Origin: Intoshia linei
Lineage: Eukaryota > Orthonectida > Rhopaluridae
Assembly (NCBI GenBank): GCA_001642005.1
Contig: LWCA01000449.1
Span: 1-27,038, forward strand
DNA: 27,038 bases
Reading direction: 5' to 3'
This document shows positions 1 to 10,493 of the stretch, in pieces. The notes below the pieces were generated by a model, which made no database searches, was not told the DNA's origin, and was given only the letters and a program-made list of their open reading frames with translations. Numbering within the stretch: position 1 is the stretch's first letter; each line of letters begins with the position of its first letter. A program made the position numbers and the translations under genes.

Positions 1-228
1 TTTTCATAGTAATAACAAACATAAATCAAATACAGGTATGTCTCAATTTTTTTCAGGAAATCCCGGAAATTATTAAATATCCCGGGAATTTTGTCCCGGT
101 TTTTTTCCCGCCACAATCACTAGACTAAGTTAGAGTGGATGCTTTTGAAATTTAAGCATATTATGCTTAAAATAAATTAAAACCTTAATATTTTGAAATA
201 TCAAAAATCTTTAATTTCTAATGAATTA

Positions 229-1160
229 CAGTCAAACCTTAATTTAACGAACACTTTATTTAACGAACAGCATGATAAACCTATCTGTTAACGAACAAAC
301 TTTTTCGAAAATAAAAAAAAATTATTTATTTTTATTGAGGACAAACGCATGTTTGTTAATTTTGCAACCGCTGAAATCGAAAAACTAGTATATGAGTGGT
401 TTGTTCGATTGAGATCGAAAAATTTTATTATTTCAGGAAATATCATTCAAACAATGACTCTTAAAATTGGGAAACGGCTAAAAAAACCAATTTCAGAGCT
501 TCAAATGGTTGGTTTTCCTGTTTTCAAAAACGTCATAATATTCGTTCTCGTGTTATTAGTGATGAGGCAGGTCTTGTTAATACAATGAATTTGAATTTTT
601 TTAAATTAATTTTTTAATTTTTTAGAAGTAAAAAAGAGAAATATAGTTCTATTGACATTGATAATTGAGACAGGCCTGTTTTTCAAAAATTCTAATTCTA
701 GAACATACGTTTTATCAAATAGTAATAAATCTTGTGGAAAATAATGAAAATGTCACAGATGAATTCTCTGCGTATGATGAAAACGACTATAGTGACAATG
801 AATTCATCGATTCTTTGATACCGCACATAGAAGAAAACACCAATCATAAAGACAAAATTGATTATTCTACCTGTAGTGAAATCGACATAGAAGATGACAT
901 TATATCTAGAATATATTGATAAACTAGAAAAATTATTTATTTTTGATGAGTTGAATGACTTAATCGCATTACAAACCGTGAAAAAAATTATATTAAAAAA
1001 AAACCCAAAACAATATGTGATTTTTATAATAATATATATAATAATTTATAATAATAATGAATTCATTTTTAATTAATTTATTATTATTATTCGTTAACTT
1101 TTTTTTAACGAACAAGAAATTTTAATGGAAGTTGCTGTTCGTTAAATTGAGGTTTAACTG
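229..1160 (+). mobile_element. pogo/Tigger-type DNA transposon, internally deleted and decayed
   Basis: Terminal inverted repeats of about 27 bp bound the element: the left end begins CAGTCAAACCTTAATTTAAC and the reverse complement of the right end begins CAGTTAAACCTCAATTTAAC. A TA lies on each side (227-228 and 1161-1162), the usual pogo/Tigger target duplication. Inside, 349-588 encodes a CENP-B/Tc5-like helix-turn-helix segment (EWFVRLRSKN, ISGNIIQ). Its natural continuation (SNGWFSCFQKRHN, SDEAG) is in another frame from about 487, so there is a frameshift. An acidic stretch at 738-905 and a short tail (ELNDLIALQTVKK) resemble the C-terminal part of Tigger proteins. No DDE catalytic core is visible at this length, so it is a dead deletion derivative. 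It lies in the presumed last intron of the upstream SLC16-like gene. Confidence 0.85.
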
Positions 1161-1451
1161 TAATATATAAAATTTCTAATAATTTATTTTGGGTATATAT
1201 TTTCTAGATTAGAAAATAATTTAGTTTATTTAACTTTGTTGGAAAATTGAGTACAGTACTATACAATGTACACTGTACAGTTTATAAATAGAATTGTACT
1301 TTCAAAAATACATTATAAAATTACGATAAAAAAAATAATTAGAACAAATTTTATAATATAAAATATACTTTAAATGTATTATGTACATGCTAATTTTATT
1401 TCATGTTTAATTTGTTTTTATTTAAATTTTTATTTTCGTGTATTTAGCTTA

Positions 1452-1630
1452 CAATACCCACCTAAATCGGGTTGCACTGTAATACCAACAAATGTAATAT
1501 GATAATGTAATGCAAAATTTTAAGTATTTAATGAAAAATTGGATAAGTTACAATAACCTTTAAAAATTGGACAACCCCAATTTTTCGAAACTTTTAGGAA
1601 AAAATAGTGCCCCAAACCGAGGTCCGACTG
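1452..1630. mobile_element. pogo/Tigger-type MITE (179 bp)
   Basis: A TA (1450-1451) precedes the left end CAATACCCACCTAAATCGGG, and a TA (1631-1632) follows the right end, whose reverse complement begins CAGTCGGACCTCGGTTTGGG. The two ends are diverged but share the CC-T-CGG-TTG-GCACT pattern. No coding capacity. The CAGTC ends and TA duplication suggest mobilisation by a pogo-family transposase. Confidence 0.55.
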
Positions 1631-1632
1631 TA

Positions 1633-2207
1633 TTCTATATCGACTGATATTTTTTCTTTGTTGACTTTTAGTGAATCGTAAGGTTTTTTACTTCGTAAAG
1701 TGGTCCATTGCTATAAAAAATTGCCGACCATTGATCAATTAAAGAAACTGAGAAAAACATTAGATTTAGAATGTATTTGATTAAATGCATATTCTGATAA
1801 ATAATGTTATACATTTTAATTTAAATAGAAATTTATGAACTGAAATAACCCGTAATTTTGATTATAATTGCAAGTTACTGATCTGTGATACAGAATTTAT
1901 GTTATTTTAAATAACGGGTTACCAAACTCATTTTGCCTACCGTCCCTAAATATAGAGCAGTGTTCCACATTTTTTCAGCTAACGCCCCTTTAGATGAAAA
2001 TATTTTTAACAAAGCTGAAACTTACAAGGATTGTTAAAAGTATTATACTTTATACATACTTTATGTATATAAATTGTATAATTATCTTTATACATGTACA
2101 TTGTACAAATTATTTGATATTAAGAATAGTCTAATGGACTCGTCAATGACGAATTTTTAAAAAATTTATTTAAAATGCTGCACAATATCTAATGATTATT
2201 TATTTAG
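1633..2207. other. Non-coding AT-rich stretch with a solitary hAT-like end
   Basis: No coding signal. At 1958 there is a hAT-like terminus starting CAGTGTTCCACATTTTTTC and followed by a GCCCCTTTAGA tract. No matching right end was found before 2530. A similar end, with the same flanking AGAG, occurs in the opposite orientation near 19718. Treated as intron sequence of the upstream SLC16-like gene. Confidence 0.4.
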
Positions 2208-2365
2208 ATGGTATTCGATTATATTTTTCAGAATACTGGGTAATACATACAATATCGGCTATAACACTATTTGGATCAGCATGTATGTTATACATTTTGG
2301 GAAATTACGTTGAAAAATTAGAAAGTAAAATAAATAATGGTAAAACATCTTTAATTAAAATGTAA
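2208..2365 (+). CDS. SLC16-like monocarboxylate-type transporter, last exon only (paralogue 1)
   Basis: After an acceptor (TATTTAG, ending at 2207) an open frame runs to TAA at 2363-2365. It encodes one hydrophobic helix (YWVIHTISAITLFGSACMLY) and a short basic tail ending NNGKTSLIKM. This matches helix 12 plus the C-terminus of a 12-helix MFS transporter. It aligns in length with the last exon of the neighbouring gene at 4345, and both exons begin in the same phase (two bases completing a codon) at the same place in the protein. That shared intron position is the best evidence that the two genes are tandem duplicates. The earlier exons would lie left of the window, giving a last intron of at least 2.2 kb with transposons in it. 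The intact copy starts 160 bp downstream. Confidence 0.6.
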
Positions 2366-2525
2366 CATTTTAGAATGTTCTGAAATTGTTGATACATAAA
2401 TTTATGAATTTGGCAATATTAATTAAATTTTCATCACTTAATTGTAAAACGTTTATACAGCTTGTATAAAAGTTTTATTTGTACTATAAATTTATCCAAG
2501 AACTGAAAGTAAAACAAATATTGTC

Positions 2526-4484
2526 ATGAAATTATCTAAAACCATAGATGGATCCTATGGAATTTTAATAATATTCGCGGCTTACATTTTCTATTTCATA
2601 ACGGACGGTTGGGCATTTAGCCTGCCATTAATATTTAAATTAATTAAACAGCGATTTGGCATTGAAGACTCAAATATAAACATATTTTCTACCTTGATTT
2701 TCGCTATTCCATCACTGTCTGGTACGTTGTTTCTTAAAAATTATTTATAATTTCTTAGCCATATTTATATGCGGTCTGATTAAAAAAACAAACTATAGGT
2801 TTTGTGCGATTATGGGAACACTCATATTTTCAATACCGTTAATGTGCTATCCTGCATACAAAAATTGGACAACAACTCTATGCTTAATTAGTATAGTTTC
2901 AAGTTTTGGAATTGGATTATTCTACATGGTGGCTTATTTAAGCATTATAAATTTTTTTGATAAAAGGCAAGGCATAGCACTCTCTTTTACTACACTAGGA
3001 TCTGCATCTGGAGGAATCGCATTTCCGTTTATAATTCATCACACTTATGATAAATATTCTGATAAATTTCTATTAGTTATTGCAATTCCGATTTTGATAA
3101 TATGTGCATTATTGTCATTCATTTTTTGTTTACCTACTAATAATGTCAAAATAGCAGCATATCGAAGGGAAAGTGTGCTAAGAATGCCAATTCAAATAAT
3201 TAAATCGCAAAATATGATTTCTAAAATTTTTAATGTTCTATATTTACATATATTCAAAATAAAAAAACTAAATTTTTTTTTTCTCTCTATAATTATGCTG
3301 TCTTTAATTCTTTCTAACGGGTTTATATACGTTGCTCTGCATTTAGAAATGTTTTTGGATCAAGAATACATTACAAAACATAGTAATATACTTTCAACTA
3401 TTCTTTCATGTATGTCCCTCTCTAGAGGGTTTGGTTTACTTATCATAGGCTTAATTATTGATTATACAAGAATTTCATATTTTATAATATTTTCTTTTTG
3501 TCTCTTTATTATTGGAATGTGTTATTTAGCTATGGCTGTAACAACCAACTTTTATCTCCTTGTCACATTGTATGCCGTATATGCTTTTTTTTATTCATCA
3601 TTTTATATGCTACCAGTTTTTTGTATTGGTATGCTCTGCAGAAATGTTGATGTGGCTTTGTCTTATACATTTGTGTTCAACGGTATAGCTACAATTGTTG
3701 GAGGAAAAATTTCAAGTGATTATTACATTCAGAGCCGAACCTAGTAAACTCGAAACCACCGAAAATGAAATATAGGCCCTGAAATTTGATGAGGTCCCTA
3801 TATTATAAAAATTTCGTCTAGGTTTCCGAATAGTGTCTCGGGTACGATAGGTTCGGCACTGATTATATTTGTTATATATATATATATAAGTATACTGTAC
3901 TTAGTACAGTGTATACCACCGCAAATTCATAAAATTTTTCACAAACTCCATATATTTATATCATATCTATGTGATATCATTTTTTCATAATATGGATAAA
4001 ATATTGCATGTTACAAAAATAAAAAGATATAACCAGAGACTTGGAAATATGACGTTTACTCATACCTGTTCCATAATTTTTTTTACCAGTTTTGATAATA
4101 CAATGTAATAATAATAATTCCAATTCAATGTAGACGGTACTGGAATATATTTACTTCTCTCAAAGTATTTCTATGCTTAATGTTTAATAATTATTAATGT
4201 GTTAATATTTTTGAGGCGTGCTTTATTTCAACGACTACTGTAATTGTTGTGAGTAGTATTAATTTTTAAATTGTGGTTTCGAAGGTAGGCCCAATGATTC
4301 AGTGACCCGTACCAATTTATTGTACATTAAATTATTATTTTTAGGCATAATACACGACAATTATCAAGATTATTATTTTACTTATTCTTTCAGTGGAGCT
4401 GTTATGCTTATATCTTCTTATATGCTAATCTTGTTGGGAATAAATCAAAAACAACTGTTTACGAGAAAAATAGCCAAAACTTAG
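2526..4484 (+). CDS. SLC16-like (monocarboxylate transporter family) MFS transporter, complete, 3 exons
   Basis: Exons 2526-2721, 2759-3715 and 4345-4484 join in phase to 430 aa, with introns of 37 and 629 bp, both GT-AG. The N-terminus carries the SLC16 signature at the start of helix 1 (DGSYGILIIFAAYIF, versus the family's DGGWGW). The second family signature follows helix 4 (NFFDKRQGIALSFTTLGSAS). About 12 hydrophobic helices are visible, with a loop of roughly 50 residues between the halves. The last exon (IIHDNYQDYYF...SFSGAVM) supplies the end of helix 11 and helix 12. The family moves lactate, pyruvate, ketone bodies, thyroid hormone or aromatic amino acids across membranes; nothing here fixes the substrate, and no basigin-type partner is seen. 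The large intron carries a hAT MITE starting 15 bp after the donor. If the second intron were missed, the protein would appear to end at 3744 without helix 12. Confidence 0.85.
3730..3861. mobile_element. hAT-type MITE (132 bp) with 8-bp target duplication, inside an intron
   Basis: Terminal inverted repeats of about 23 bp: the left end begins CAGAGCCGAACCTAGTAAAC and the reverse complement of the right end begins CAGTGCCGAACCTATCGTAC. The flanks attacatt (3722-3729) and attatatt (3862-3869) match at 7 of 8 positions, as expected for a hAT insertion. It lies in the second intron of the SLC16-like gene, just after the donor. Immediately 3' of it (about 3891-3917) is a TA tract and an imperfect hairpin built on GTATACTGTAC / GTACAGTGTATAC. 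Confidence 0.75.
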
Positions 4485-4839
4485 TAATATATGATTATAT
4501 AAGTGTATAAAGTGCTCCATGTGAAGACATATACCGCTAGCGGACTATGAAAAAAATTTGAGGTAGATTAAAAAAATTAAAGTGATTGAGGGATCATTGG
4601 GAGTCTGATCTGAAATTTTTTTTTTTATTCTATAATATATTTATTAATAATTATTTAGTAGGGGCCATGAGATTTTTATATTGCAAGTTGGTGGCACGAC
4701 GAAAAATATTTCGCTACTTTTGTGGTACAGAGTGACTACTGGTTAGCCCTTTTCTCATAGCCCCATATATATTTTTAAATACCATTTTGGTATAACCTAT
4801 CATAAATACCAATCTGTATGTATAAAATTTCAATTAATA
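4485..4839. other. Intergenic stretch, nothing recognised
   Basis: AT-rich sequence after the stop codon of the SLC16-like gene. No coding frame, RNA or clear inverted repeat was found. It may contain the 3' UTR. Confidence 0.4.
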
Positions 4840-5211
4840 CAGTCTAAGTCCTTATTAAATGAATTTTTATTAGCGGAAATTCTATTTTAACAGAATTTAT
4901 ATGAATTTTATGAGAATTTCATGAACCCCAAAAAACTGATGTGAATCTGACCGGTTGATAATGTTTTGTATATATTACTTCGAAATGTTACATGACTCGT
5001 GTATTATTAAAAAACTCATAATAACAAAAAATATAACTATTTAATGGTTTTTATTTAAATAAAATTCCATTAATAAGGACTTTTAAATAAGTAAATAAGG
5101 ACTTATTAAATAATAAGGACTCTACACACTGCACCAATTTGTTATTTAAATCATTAAAAGTTATGTATTAAACTTTAAAAATGTTCAAAACTCATAATTT
5201 TTTGTATAAAG

Positions 5212-5673
5212 CAGGGTTGCCAACTGCATTATTTTCTCCCTGAGAATTCGGGTTTTCTAATTCAACTCAGGGCTCAGGGTTAAGTGATATTTCTTAGGGT
5301 AAGTTAATTATTTCAATCAATATCATCAGATCAGACATATTTTAATTTATATTTTATAATTTTTTTCTCTAATAACCAAAATATAAGTGTCGAAAATAAT
5401 TGATTTTGATCTTGTCTTTTGCGTTGTGTCATTTTTTTTCCCTAAAGTATTCATCATGAAGTTATTCTGAAATGTGCTATTTGCTATTTGTTATGAAAAA
5501 TTTAAAGTATTCATTTTGAAACTTGCAATAAAAATTGTATATAAACTTTTATTGTTTTTTGAAAGAGACCCCAAAGTAAAAGAGGGCCCACAAAAAATTT
5601 TCATGCTTCTCTGCACTTCAGCCATGCTTGGCTCAAAACTCAAGGTTAAGAATAATTAATGTTAGCAACCCTG
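5212..5673. mobile_element. hAT-like MITE nested in the mariner element
   Basis: Both ends carry the same terminal motif: CAGGGTTGCCAACTGCATT on the left, and CAGGGTTGCTAACATTAAT as reverse complement on the right. The interior contains only a short chance frame (5474-5659) with no recognisable domain. The flanking 8 bp (gtataaag and tgatgaaa) do not form a clear duplication, so the family assignment rests on the CAGGG ends alone. Confidence 0.55.
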
Positions 5674-5917
5674 TGATGAAATGACTTTTAATTGATGCAA
5701 TTTATAATTACAAAAAAACTTTATATTTATATATTGCTGTAATGGTTCGAAGCTATCGGTCTGATTAAACACAATATTTCAATAAATATTTAATATTACA
5801 CGTAGTACATTTATATCCACATTTGTACCACCAACTTCACTCGGTTGATAATTATGTGAACCGTGTCCCTGGATACCGGAGATTTATTATTACAATTGCG
5901 TTTTTTTTAAATTTAAA

Positions 5918-7039
5918 GTGTACCAATTTATTAGGCAAATCGTAAATGGGATTAAAAAGCGACCTAAGCGTGAACAAAAAATTGCCGGTTTACTAGCAAA
6001 AGGAAATAGTACTCTTCAAATTTCTCAATGTCTAGACGGGGGTCACCGAACTATTAAAAATTGGCTGGATGCCCCATCAAAGCAAAACGAAAGAGACAAA
6101 TGCGATCGAAAAAAGGTATTGTCACCAAGAGAATTATCTCGAATTAAAAGGATCGTGTCATTAACACCACTTTCCACGAGTTCCAGCATATTCTCGTCTT
6201 GTAATGTAATAAATGTGTATAAAACGAGTCGCTGTAGGATTTTAAACTTTATTGCATCTGTACAAAAAGGCCCTAAGAAGACCTATTTTGAAACCTATCC
6301 TTTAGGAAAAACTAATAAAATAGGCTAAAATCAATTTAGAGACAAAATCCAAAAGGTTATATTTACTGATGAGTGCAGAGCAACATTAGATGGTTTGAAT
6401 GGGTAGTCAAAAGGATGGGTGTTGAATGACGTCAAAGTGACATCAATAATACGTCGCAAACAAGGTGGTGGTGGTATGTTTTGGGCAGGTATAATCGGAA
6501 ATGAAGTATTTGAACCATATAAAGTGTCCAGAGGAGTGAAAATTAATTCGAAGTTGTACTACTTAATATTTTGGCATTTTTAAATTGTTACGTAAGTTAC
6601 ACTGAATTCTTGGAAGAAAACTACCTTCCTTGGTTTAATTCGAAGAGTGAAGAATTTAAAAAAAAAATTAGTATTCATGCAGGATAATGCGCCTTCCATT
6701 CATCATCTCTCACAAGGACATTTCTGTCGGAAAAAAGGCATTAAGGGAACAAACTTAATGATTTTGTTTTCTAACAATCCTGACTTAAACCCAATAGAAA
6801 ATTATTGGAGCATGATAAAGATGTAATAAGCTTTATAATATTTTAATAATACATTAAATATACCATTTAGAAAATTATGTGCTGCTGGTACTCACTATAA
6901 CTCCCTGGATATGATATGGGATGCCATCAAGCAGGCGTCTAGTTCAATCCTACCAGAACGAGTCAAAAAGTTAACCGATTCAGTGGATGGTAAGCTTATT
7001 AAAGTCTTACAACTTCATGGGAACCATATTAAACATTAG
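5918..7039 (+). pseudogene. Broken DD37E-type mariner transposase
   Basis: The N-terminal part (5918-6328) has a paired/homeobox-like helix-turn-helix pattern (REQKIAGLLAKGNSTLQISQ, TIKNWLDAP). The catalytic core follows in other frames: first Asp in VIFTDECRATLDG (about 6358), second in FMQDNAPSIHHL (about 6675), and the Glu in NPDLNPIENYWSM (about 6777). In the unbroken stretch between the last two, 37 residues separate Asp from Glu, which gives a DD37E spacing rather than DD34E or DD34D. A further piece (WDAIKQASSSILPERVKKL, about 6907-7039) matches the usual transposase C-terminus. At least one in-frame stop (after LDGLNG, about 6404) and several frame changes show that it is dead. Confidence 0.85.
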
Positions 7040-7326
7040 ATCTACATTTTAATGATATGTTTCGTTCCATTTATCAATATTCATTACATTTGCATAATAT
7101 TTTGGTACACTTAGTATTTCTTTTATTTAGATTATAGTTAATTCTTTTAATTTAATTGTTTATATTATTATTTTTCTAATTTTTAGTACCTGCACAGACT
7201 GTTTAAGTACATTCTCCAAAAAAATCAAAAAATTTACTTTACTTTTTATTATGTTTTAACTATTTTTTAATATCTACATAACAAATTGGTACAGTGTGTA
7301 ATTCTTAGAGTCTAAGTCTTCGACTG

Positions 7327-7920
7327 TATTATTTTAAAAAATATATTTTAGCATTACCGAAAGAAAAAGAAGTATAACAATGGGGATAATGCCTTTTTAA
7401 ATGATTATCTTCATAAATAAAATATATACATTTTGGTTGTAATGGAAAATGTTATTATACGATAATACTAATCAACAAAAATCTTTCTGTCATATCACTA
7501 TATATCTGTAGTTTTTTCTTGGCATTGCGATTACTGTTTCAATATCTATAAATTATTAGTTTCATATTTATCATAATTTTCCATTAGATCGAAATCACGC
7601 ATAATAGCGAAGAATTTAGTTAAATGTAGATGAAAACTGTTGTCCAAATAGTCGAGAAATGCGTAGTGAGCCAATTTTATGAAAATAAAAAATAAAATAA
7701 TTAGTCCAAGACATTGTAAAATAGTGATGATTAATCAGAAAAAATTAAGTAAAAACATTTTCTTTCAATTTTAAAACAACCAGTACATAAATGCATTTCA
7801 GAATTGAGTTGACTTTTTTTTGAGGAAAAACTTATTCTAGTATTAATTTTTTGAACATGTAAGTTATTACTCCTTGACTATCCAGAAGAATACAATTATT
7901 CCTATTCAATTGGGCAACCG
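7327..7920. other. Intergenic stretch, nothing recognised
   Basis: AT-rich sequence between the nested transposons and the next MITE. No coding frame, RNA gene or clear repeat boundary was seen. Confidence 0.35.
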
Positions 7921-8307
7921 ATAATTATAATTCGGTCACACTAAACAGTGAATCCCCAAGCAACCTTGCAATAAATAATTAACACTGTCCGACAAAATTG
8001 ACTTTTTTTTTTGATCTGGATAAAATTATAATAGTATTATAGATAATTTCAGAGTGAACAAAATGATATAACTCTTGTTATATGAATCGCTCAACTTTTT
8101 GAAATAATCAGGTAATAGCTTTGTTGCTTTAGGGTTTTCCTTAAGTTAAGGTTGGTAAAAAAGGATTTTTGAATAATGGATATTAAAAAAATTTAAAATT
8201 AAAAAAAATTCTTCATAATGACTGATTCAGACTATTTTTTACTGTGATTCACTATTTAGAATTTTTTTTTACTGTGATTCACTGTTTAGTGAGACCCATT
8301 ATAATTT
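7921..8307. mobile_element. MITE with about 32-bp terminal inverted repeats, family unassigned
   Basis: The left arm at 7921-7954 (core CACTAAACAGTGAATC) is repeated inverted at about 8276-8307 (GATTCACTGTTTAGTGAGAC). Beyond this core the arms also share ATTATAAT. The right arm is doubled: TTTTTTACTGTGATTCACTATTTAG at 8234-8258 is repeated with one difference at 8265-8289. The interior is non-coding, and the exact ends and target duplication could not be fixed. Confidence 0.55.
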
Positions 8308-8489
8308 ATTCATTTTTGTGTTAATTAAACATTTACCGGAAAACACGGTTTTTCGAATATTGTATTTCTGTCAACCGGTTTTTCAAAAAAAAAACTTGGC
8401 AACTCTAATTTCCACCCATATTTATTATTCTTTTTGAAATTGTAGGACCGTTAATTATTTAGAATTTTTTGTTTTACTTGTTAATATTA

Positions 8490-8592
8490 TAGTTTCGAAA
8501 TAAAAAAAAATGAATACTAAAGTGCTTTTTTGACCGTAAGGCGTCACTTTGTCAGATTGAAATTTTTTGTGTGATTTAACAGGATATAACTG
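8490..8592. repeat. Dispersed repeat, inverted relative to a copy at 24433-24535
   Basis: The reverse complement of 8538-8592 (starting CAGTTATATCC and ending GACAAAGTGACGCCTT) matches 24433-24486 (CAGTTATATCC ... GACAAAGTGATGCCTT) at roughly 85 percent. A shared ATTTCGAAACTAT extends the similarity to about 100 bp. The family is unknown; it is probably part of a non-autonomous transposon. Confidence 0.65.
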
Positions 8593-8906
8593 ATTTTTTC
8601 TCAAAGATTACCTTACAACCCAAAACGAAAAGATGTAGTGTTATAATAATTATACCACTATAATTGTTAGTTTTATTATAATAACTTAAATTCTACTAAT
8701 TAAATCTGTCCAACAGATAAGACAGATAATCTCATACAGGTAACTTATCGCTACAAATGTTTTTCAGTAATGCCTATATCCCTGAATATAAGCAATAATG
8801 AAAATATTTTACGATACAAAATAAACTTGTTTCAATTCAAAATGGGAATACGCAATGTGATTCAAATTTTGAGTACACAATATTTAACTTTATTGCAAAT
8901 TATATA

Positions 8907-10034
8907 ATGTTATCTGAAATAAAAATATTTCCACATTTGTCGGATATTGAGTTTAAGGCTTATTTTTTCACAGTTTTATCTTCCTTCATAGTAATATTGA
9001 ACAACAAATTATTATGACGCTAAATTTAGTTTTTTACAGGATGGATGTTTGCAATTGGATTTGCATATTACTACCCATATGAACATGAATTTCCTAAAGC
9101 TTCTCAAATTCTAGGAGTTTCTTCTACCATCGGAATGATATTGTAATATAATTTACGTTAAAATGTATTTAACATTAGAATTAATATATGTGATCTTACC
9201 GTTTTAACTAATTCATATGCGATTAGTGACAGTTTTCTGAGTCATAGAGGTAATTTACAAACGTATAATGTTTTATTATTTTGTAGCCACTCAATTTATT
9301 TTCTTTATTGGCTGCGTTCTTTGTTTATCAAGTCTTATAGGATCTTTATGGTTCTTTGTTCAAAATTATATCTTATCTGGTTTTATTTTATTAATATTTT
9401 GTTCATTATAATGTTAGATCTATTTATTGGTCCCGGAATAGCGATCGTTGTACAAAATGTATTTATTATTTTAGGGTATGATTATTTAATTATGATACGT
9501 GTATGTTAAAAAAGTATTTGTATATAATTGATACTTTTGTTGTACACTGTATTCTTACATTATTCTGAAACAGGGTCGTGTAGAGAGCATATGGCCCGGA
9601 TCTACAATATTGAGAACCTATTTTTTTAATTTATTAATAGGTAATGTTGGAAAGTTTCTTAAATATACCAAAATTATCGTATAATAAAATGTTCTATTAA
9701 CAGTCCAACCTTTAATTTTATTTTTAATTTTTACATAATAAATGATTGATTAAGCTATATATAGATGGATAATTTTTAAAAAAAATTTTATACAGAGATA
9801 TGTAGAGGATTTCTTGAATAAACTGGCATACATTTTAACAATTTTACTTTATATAAGTAAGGAAAACAATATCTATCTGGCCCTGACCTACTGCTGGCTC
9901 TCCACGACCCTGTTCTGACTAGGTGTAATATATATATTTTGCAACATACTGTATGCATATTTTTAATTTAAGGTGTCTTTCTTTGCGGTATGGTACCAAT
10001 TGCATCACCGATGAAATGTAAACTTGAAATTTAA
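8907..10034 (+). CDS. SLC16-like transporter, N-terminal half only (paralogue 3, likely truncated or pseudogene)
   Basis: Six exons join in phase: 8907-8990, 9030-9142, 9179-9249, 9287-9379, 9418-9498 and 9973 to about 10017 or the TAA at 10032-10034. Four introns are 36-39 bp; the fifth is 474 bp and holds a hAT MITE. The product covers helix 1 (YFFTVLSSFIFFTGWMFA) through helix 4 of an MFS transporter, including an SHRATQFIFFIGCVLC stretch like the family's RFG-R loop and helix 3. It then reaches a weak version of the second SLC16 signature (LCGMVPIASP). The expected C-terminal seven helices are absent: only 460 bp lie between this end and DPH2, and no helix-coding frame is present there. 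The last donor is uncertain (GTGTAT at 9499 is used here; the stronger GTATGT at 9501 gives a wrong frame). It is either a truncated tandem duplicate or a half-size membrane protein. Confidence 0.6.
9571..9912. mobile_element. hAT-type MITE (342 bp) in an intron of the truncated SLC16-like copy
   Basis: The left end CAGGGTCGTGTAGAGAG and the right end (reverse complement CAGGGTCGTGGAGAGCC) form terminal inverted repeats. The flanks ttctgaaa (9563-9570) and ttctgact (9913-9920) agree at the first six of eight positions, a decayed 8-bp hAT target duplication. Non-coding. Confidence 0.75.
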
Positions 10035-10493
10035 ATGTATTTGTAATAAACTTAATATTTATGAATTAAAAATTGTTATTGCAAACAAAAAATACCTGAG
10101 TCTGGTATTGATATAATGAATTAAAATTTCTAATAATTATTGAAATTAATAAACATTTTATGGGCTATAACAAAATTTCTCGCTTTAATGGATGTTAAAG
10201 TGTGAATGTTTAAATCAGTGATTTGTAAGTGGATACAGAAAAATTTTATCTTTATATCTTTTTTCAGATCGCTTCAAAATTCATTACGTATTTGAAATAT
10301 TTTCTAAAAATTACTGAGCATGGGGCGATTCGCTCATTTAGCATTACACTTTACATTTAGCTGAATTTAAGTTTCCAATTTTTACTGGATACCGGAGCTT
10401 TATGATTAATAATCATACCGATCTGTGAATCGTATATTCTTTAAATTACATAGATATTTCCAAGACAAATGTAATTTGAATAGATATTTATTT
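10035..10493. other. Short intergenic region upstream of DPH2
   Basis: AT-rich, with no helix-coding frame that could continue the truncated transporter. It should contain the DPH2 promoter, but no convincing TATA or initiator was picked out. A 12-bp string TGGATACCGGAG at about 10387 also occurs at about 5871 inside the mariner element, so part of this region may be repeat-derived. Confidence 0.4.

Larger units (their letters stand above)
5125..7298 (+). mobile_element. Tc1/mariner superfamily transposon, DD37E-type, decayed
   Basis: Terminal inverted repeats: left CACACTGCACCAATTTGTTA, right reverse complement CACACTGTACCAATTTGTTA, one difference in 20. TA target duplications lie at 5123-5124 and 7299-7300. 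The element is inserted near the right end of a pogo-type MITE and contains both a hAT-like MITE (5212-5673) and a broken transposase gene. At 2.17 kb it is longer than a typical mariner, largely because of the nested MITE. Confidence 0.85.
4840..7326. mobile_element. pogo/Tigger-type MITE, split by a mariner insertion (outermost of three nested elements)
   Basis: The left end CAGTCTAAGTCCTTATTAAA follows a TA at 4838-4839. The right end (reverse complement CAGTCGAAGACTTAGACTC) is followed by a TA at 7327-7328. Its own sequence is 4840-5124 plus 7301-7326, about 310 bp. The right arm contains several copies of AATAAGGACT (around 5073-5122), which echo the left terminal repeat, so that arm seems to have expanded by small duplications. 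The interior is non-coding. Confidence 0.6.

Noticed and set aside
1-35. A possible exon ending in a GTATGT donor at 36.
   Set aside because: The short frame does not resemble the SLC16 region that should precede the exon at 2208.
5474-5659. A 61-residue open frame.
   Set aside because: It lies wholly inside the nested MITE, shows no domain and does not start after any promoter or acceptor signal.
9030-9498. First read as an FLVCR/SLC49 transporter C-terminus.
   Set aside because: Adding the exon at 8907-8990 and aligning with the neighbouring gene put these exons at helices 1-4 of an SLC16-like protein, with a weak second SLC16 signature in the following exon.
10425-10493. An earlier start for DPH2 at 10425.
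   Set aside because: That codon is GTG. The first in-frame ATG is at 10494 and gives a normal length.
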